From NCBI RefSeq assembly GCF_017498545.1, contig NZ_CP071793.1, positions 5,605,001 through 5,669,000 on the forward strand: a DNA stretch of 64,000 nucleotides. The letters are read 5' to 3'. The stretch is from Sulfidibacter corallicola (GTDB taxonomy: Bacteria > Acidobacteriota > Holophagae > Acanthopleuribacterales > Acanthopleuribacteraceae). Shown piece by piece: positions 63,455 through 64,000 of the stretch. The position numbers and the translations under genes were made by a program. Below the pieces are notes generated by a model. It ran no database searches. It was not told the DNA's origin and saw nothing but the letters and a program-made list of their open reading frames with translations. Numbering within the stretch: position 1 is the first letter of the stretch; each line of letters opens with the position of its first letter.

Positions 63455-63696
63455 TAATTACCTGCAAAAAGGTGAAGAAATTCAGATTTTTTATCACTTT
63501 GAAGTCTTAGTTAGAATACACGTTACTTTGCCCAAATGTCAATCACAACAACAATTCAGCCCGCACGCAATTGAGCTGTTCATATGAATTTCATCGAAAC
63601 CGAAAGCCGGGATATAGGTCTTGTGAAAAGGCTTCCGTGTTTTCCGCAAAGAACTAGATGTCTCTGTGCGCACTTGTCTGGGATCGTGGATTCTTG
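63455..63696. other. Leader region of the deaminase gene
   Basis: About 240 bp upstream of the minus-strand deaminase and facing promoter copy 11. In AvcID systems an inhibitory RNA (AvcI) is encoded next to the deaminase; this stretch is the place to look for it. I see no obvious long stem or short gene here. Confidence 0.35.
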
Positions 63697-63737
63697 TGAG
63701 CCGAAAACCATTTTCTTCCTGTAGTTAGTCCCCAACA
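63697..63737 (+). promoter_or_regulatory. Phage bipartite promoter element, copy 11
   Basis: TGAGCCGAAA (63697-63706), 12 bp, CTGTAGTTAGT (63719-63729), then CCCCAACA. TCCCCAAC (63729-63736) is the exact reverse complement of GTTGGGGA (63754-63761), which is the ribosome site region of the next gene. Confidence 0.78.
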
Positions 63738-63763
63738 CGCCATTTCGGCCAGAGTTGGGGACC

Positions 63764-64000
63764 ATGACCATCGATCCGTTCAAACCGACCTTCCTCATCC
63801 AAATCGAGGGCGAGACCCTTGCCGAGGACATTACCCAGGAGATCACGTCTTTTACCTTCGAGGACAACGAGAAGGGACTGGACGTACTCACCCTGACGGT
63901 GACGAATCGGAACCATCAGTTCGTCGACCACCCGTTATTCCAGGAAGGCAACGAGATCGTGGCCCGCTGGGGCTACGTCGACAACCTGTCACCGCGCAAA
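63764..64000 (+). CDS. gpD-like baseplate hub protein (partial)
   Basis: The first 79 codons are visible: TIDPFKPTFLIQIEGETLAEDITQEITSFTFEDNEKGLDVLTLTVTNRNHQFVDHPLFQEGNEIVARWGYVD. This is the opening of late-control gpD/VgrG-type hub proteins, which form the central spike support of contractile tails. ATG at 63764 follows GTTGGGGA. It continues beyond the window. Confidence 0.82.
   Translation, partial: MTIDPFKPTFLIQIEGETLAEDITQEITSFTFEDNEKGLDVLTLTVTNRNHQFVDHPLFQEGNEIVARWGYVDNLSPRK

Overview
The window joins a bacterial chromosome (about 1-7.5 kb) to a large integrated phage-type element (about 7.5 kb to beyond 64 kb). The host part is GC-rich and Gram-negative in character: a GspE/PilB secretion ATPase, a GspF/PilC platform protein and a GT4 glycosyltransferase, all on the minus strand. 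A stretch dense in short repeats, a two-pass membrane protein and a tRNA-Thr(CGU) follow. Nothing here fixes the phylum. Short copies of tRNA-Thr segments recur about 440 bp past the tRNA and may mark the junction.

The element has a contractile-tail (myovirus-like) gene plan. From left to right it carries two AT-rich minus-strand cargo genes with nuclease-like motifs; a large serine recombinase module with DUF2924 and a small HTH protein; a sigma-factor-like protein; a recombination and replication operon (RecB-type nuclease, Sak4-type ATPase, DUF669 SSB-like protein, ERCC4 nuclease, RecD-type helicase, primase-helicase); TerS, a tyrosine recombinase plus a catalytic-domain-less companion on the opposite strand, and TerL; a putative amidoligase; a frameshifted LRR-Roc-COR gene; head genes (portal, Mu-F-like protein with SAP-like repeats, a Dam methylase fused to a prohead protease or scaffold-like region, decoration protein, major capsid, connectors); an AT-rich insert with a PadR regulator, a membrane protein and a nuclease-like/TPR/PIN giant; tail genes (sheath, tube, tail chaperone with a -1 frameshift, tape measure, LysM proteins); an AvcD-like dCTP deaminase; and the start of a gpD-like hub gene.

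The most striking signal is a 41-bp bipartite element present 11 times: TGACCCGATT, exactly 12 bp, then CTGTAGTTAGT, usually followed by CYYCAACC. Most copies lie 26-50 bp upstream of the first start codon of a gene block, and 10 of 11 point the same way. One lies upstream of the sigma-like gene itself. I propose a phage-encoded sigma factor with its own autoregulated, element-wide regulon. In several copies the sequence just after the -10-like box can pair with a downstream segment, twice covering the ribosome binding site, and the pairing partners covary.

Four likely defence or fitness cassettes (two nuclease-like genes; LRR-Roc-COR; PadR/TPR-PIN; dCTP deaminase) all sit immediately 5' of one of these promoter copies, between the end of one phage module and the start of the next. 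The promoter boundaries therefore look like preferred slots for cargo.
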